From NCBI RefSeq assembly GCF_007096355.1, contig NZ_VKDF01000005.1:415667-479666 (forward strand): a DNA stretch of 64,000 bases, read 5' to 3'. Shown here one piece after another: positions 63,338-64,000 of this stretch. The stretch is from Paracoccus sp. M683. GTDB lineage: Bacteria > Pseudomonadota > Alphaproteobacteria > Rhodobacterales > Rhodobacteraceae. A model generated the notes under the pieces. It searched no databases. It was not told the DNA's origin and worked only from the letters and a program-made list of their open reading frames with translations. The position numbers and the translations under genes were made by a program. The first letter of the stretch is position 1. Every line of letters starts with the position of its first letter.

Positions 63338-63766
63338 GTGCTGACCATCGGAAAGCTGGGGCAGGCGGCGCGGGTCAAGGTCCCGACCATCCGCTATTAC
63401 GAACAGATCGGCCTGTTGCCCGAACCCGACCGCAGCGCCGGCAATCAACGGCTCTATCCGAACACGGCCCTGGACCGGCTGGCTTTCATCCGCCACGCTC
63501 GCGAACTGGGCTTTCCTCTGGAGGCGATCCGCGAACTGCTTGGCCTGTCGGATCATCCCGACCAGTCCTGCGCCGCCGCCGATGCCATCGCGCGCTCGCA
63601 GTTGCAGGCCGTTCGCAACCGCATCGCCAGACTGAAGGCGCTGGAAGCCGAGTTGCAGCGGATGCTGGCGCAATGCGCCAGCGGCACCATATCCGACTGC
63701 CGGGTGATCGAGGTGCTGGGCGATCACGCGCATTGCGCCCATGACCACGGGCAAGACCTGACGTGA
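63338..63766 (+). CDS. MerR-family metal-responsive regulator
   Basis: 142 aa with GTG start 63338 behind CAAGAGG. The HTH is TIGKLGQAARVKVPTIRYYE plus RLYPNTALDRLAFIRHAREL. The metal-binding part has a Cys before the dimer helix (DQSCAAADAI) and C-terminal CASGTISDC and DHAHCAHDH, suitable for Zn, Cd or Pb. It should distort the 19-bp promoter to turn on the divergent efflux operon. Its TGA overlaps the next GTG. Confidence 0.9.
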   Translation: MLTIGKLGQAARVKVPTIRYYEQIGLLPEPDRSAGNQRLYPNTALDRLAFIRHARELGFPLEAIRELLGLSDHPDQSCAAADAIARSQLQAVRNRIARLKALEAELQRMLAQCASGTISDCRVIEVLGDHAHCAHDHGQDLT

Positions 63767-63900
63767 CCGTGCCCTTGACCCTTGCCGTCTATGCGCTGGC
63801 GGCGCTGGCCGAGATTGCCGGCTGTTTCGCGATCTGGGCCTGGTGGCGGTTGGGCTATAGCGCGACAATCTGGGTGAGACGCGCGCGACGATCTGGATGA
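63763..63900 (+). pseudogene. YnfA/UPF0060 membrane protein gene, truncated
   Basis: GTG 63763 overlaps merR's stop by four bases. The first 33 residues, LTLAVYALAALAEIAGCFAI then WAWWRLG, are the normal YnfA start (first helix). After that the text becomes YSATIWVRRARRSG and stops at 63900 inside sequence that looks like an insertion-sequence end. The family is ~108 aa, so three helices are missing. Confidence 0.7.
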
Positions 63901-64000
63901 GATTCTATGTCGCGGCGTCTTCGACGATAGCATCTTGATTGTCGCTGGCAAGTTCCTCTTTCGTTTCTGATTGTCGCGCCGCGTCAATCAGCGGCGTGTT
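63860..64000. mobile_element. Probable end of an insertion sequence (runs off the window)
   Basis: GCGCGACAATCTGGGTGAGA (63860-63879) is repeated with two changes at 63883-63902, a 23-bp period. Further GCGACAATC copies occur in inverted orientation near 63938-63946 and 63973-63981. Multiple internal repeats near an end are typical of IS21-like elements. On the minus strand the C-terminus of a protein, ending QSETKEELASDNQDAIVEDA and AT, enters from the right and stops at about 63905; it may be the element's last gene. Family assignment is tentative. Confidence 0.5.

Overview
The window is chromosomal DNA of high G+C from an alphaproteobacterium. It looks like a member of the Rhodobacteraceae close to Paracoccus. 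Three things point there: a complete RcGTA-type gene transfer agent (GTA) cluster directly followed by cysE, an FdxA/CarD neighbourhood, and the protein sequences of housekeeping genes such as FabI, the IspDF fusion and a C-terminally extended bL21. Species cannot be fixed from the sequence alone.

Layout. 1-7500: the 5' end of a LysE-type exporter gene, fabI, pdxH, a double cold-shock-domain gene, a DUF192 gene, tRNA-Pro(TGG), the wreck of an RTX gene, an aminotransferase, and fabF-mltG. 7600-23300: a small coiled-coil gene, then the GTA cluster (terminase g1/g2, portal, g3.5, prohead protease, capsid, connectors, tail tube, chaperones, tape measure, distal tail, hub, NlpC/P60 peptidase, the giant g15, and a DUF2793 gene), all on the plus strand and mostly overlapping. 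23300-50900: ordinary metabolism and information processing. This part holds cysE, pyrD, a 5'-nucleotidase, a hydrolase, an SCP2 protein, an SUV3-like helicase, an S4 protein, fdxA, carD, a PadR regulator with its target, Mn-pyrophosphatase, a HAD phosphatase, MaoC, ribF, threonine aldolase, cinA/pgpA/ispDF/purL, a zinc peptidase, rplU-rpmA, a luciferase-like oxidoreductase and a large RTX repeat protein.

50900-56850: a hydroxamate-type siderophore locus in visible decay. It has an IucA/IucC-like 5' fragment, an MFS exporter with one frameshift, an intact IucD-like N-hydroxylase, an RhtX-like importer with two frameshifts, and a TonB receptor with an internal deletion that leaves only its last beta strand out of frame.

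57000-63900: metal and thiol handling. There is a Sco-PCuAC-Sco copper delivery operon. Next comes an apparent operon of a CDF exporter, a P1B-type ATPase and DsbB-DsbA, divergent from a MerR regulator across a promoter with a 19-bp spacer. A YnfA-like gene after merR is cut off by what looks like the end of an insertion sequence.

The most promising under-described signals are regulatory. Upstream of the GTA cluster there is a three-copy heptamer with mutually exclusive hairpins, a promoter, and a terminator-like hairpin between that promoter and g1. Two structured gaps flank the GTA capsid gene. A 12-bp inverted repeat abuts the cysE start codon. A 29-codon frame is fused by a TGATG junction to carD. 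All functional statements come from reading the sequence and recalling family features; no search was run.
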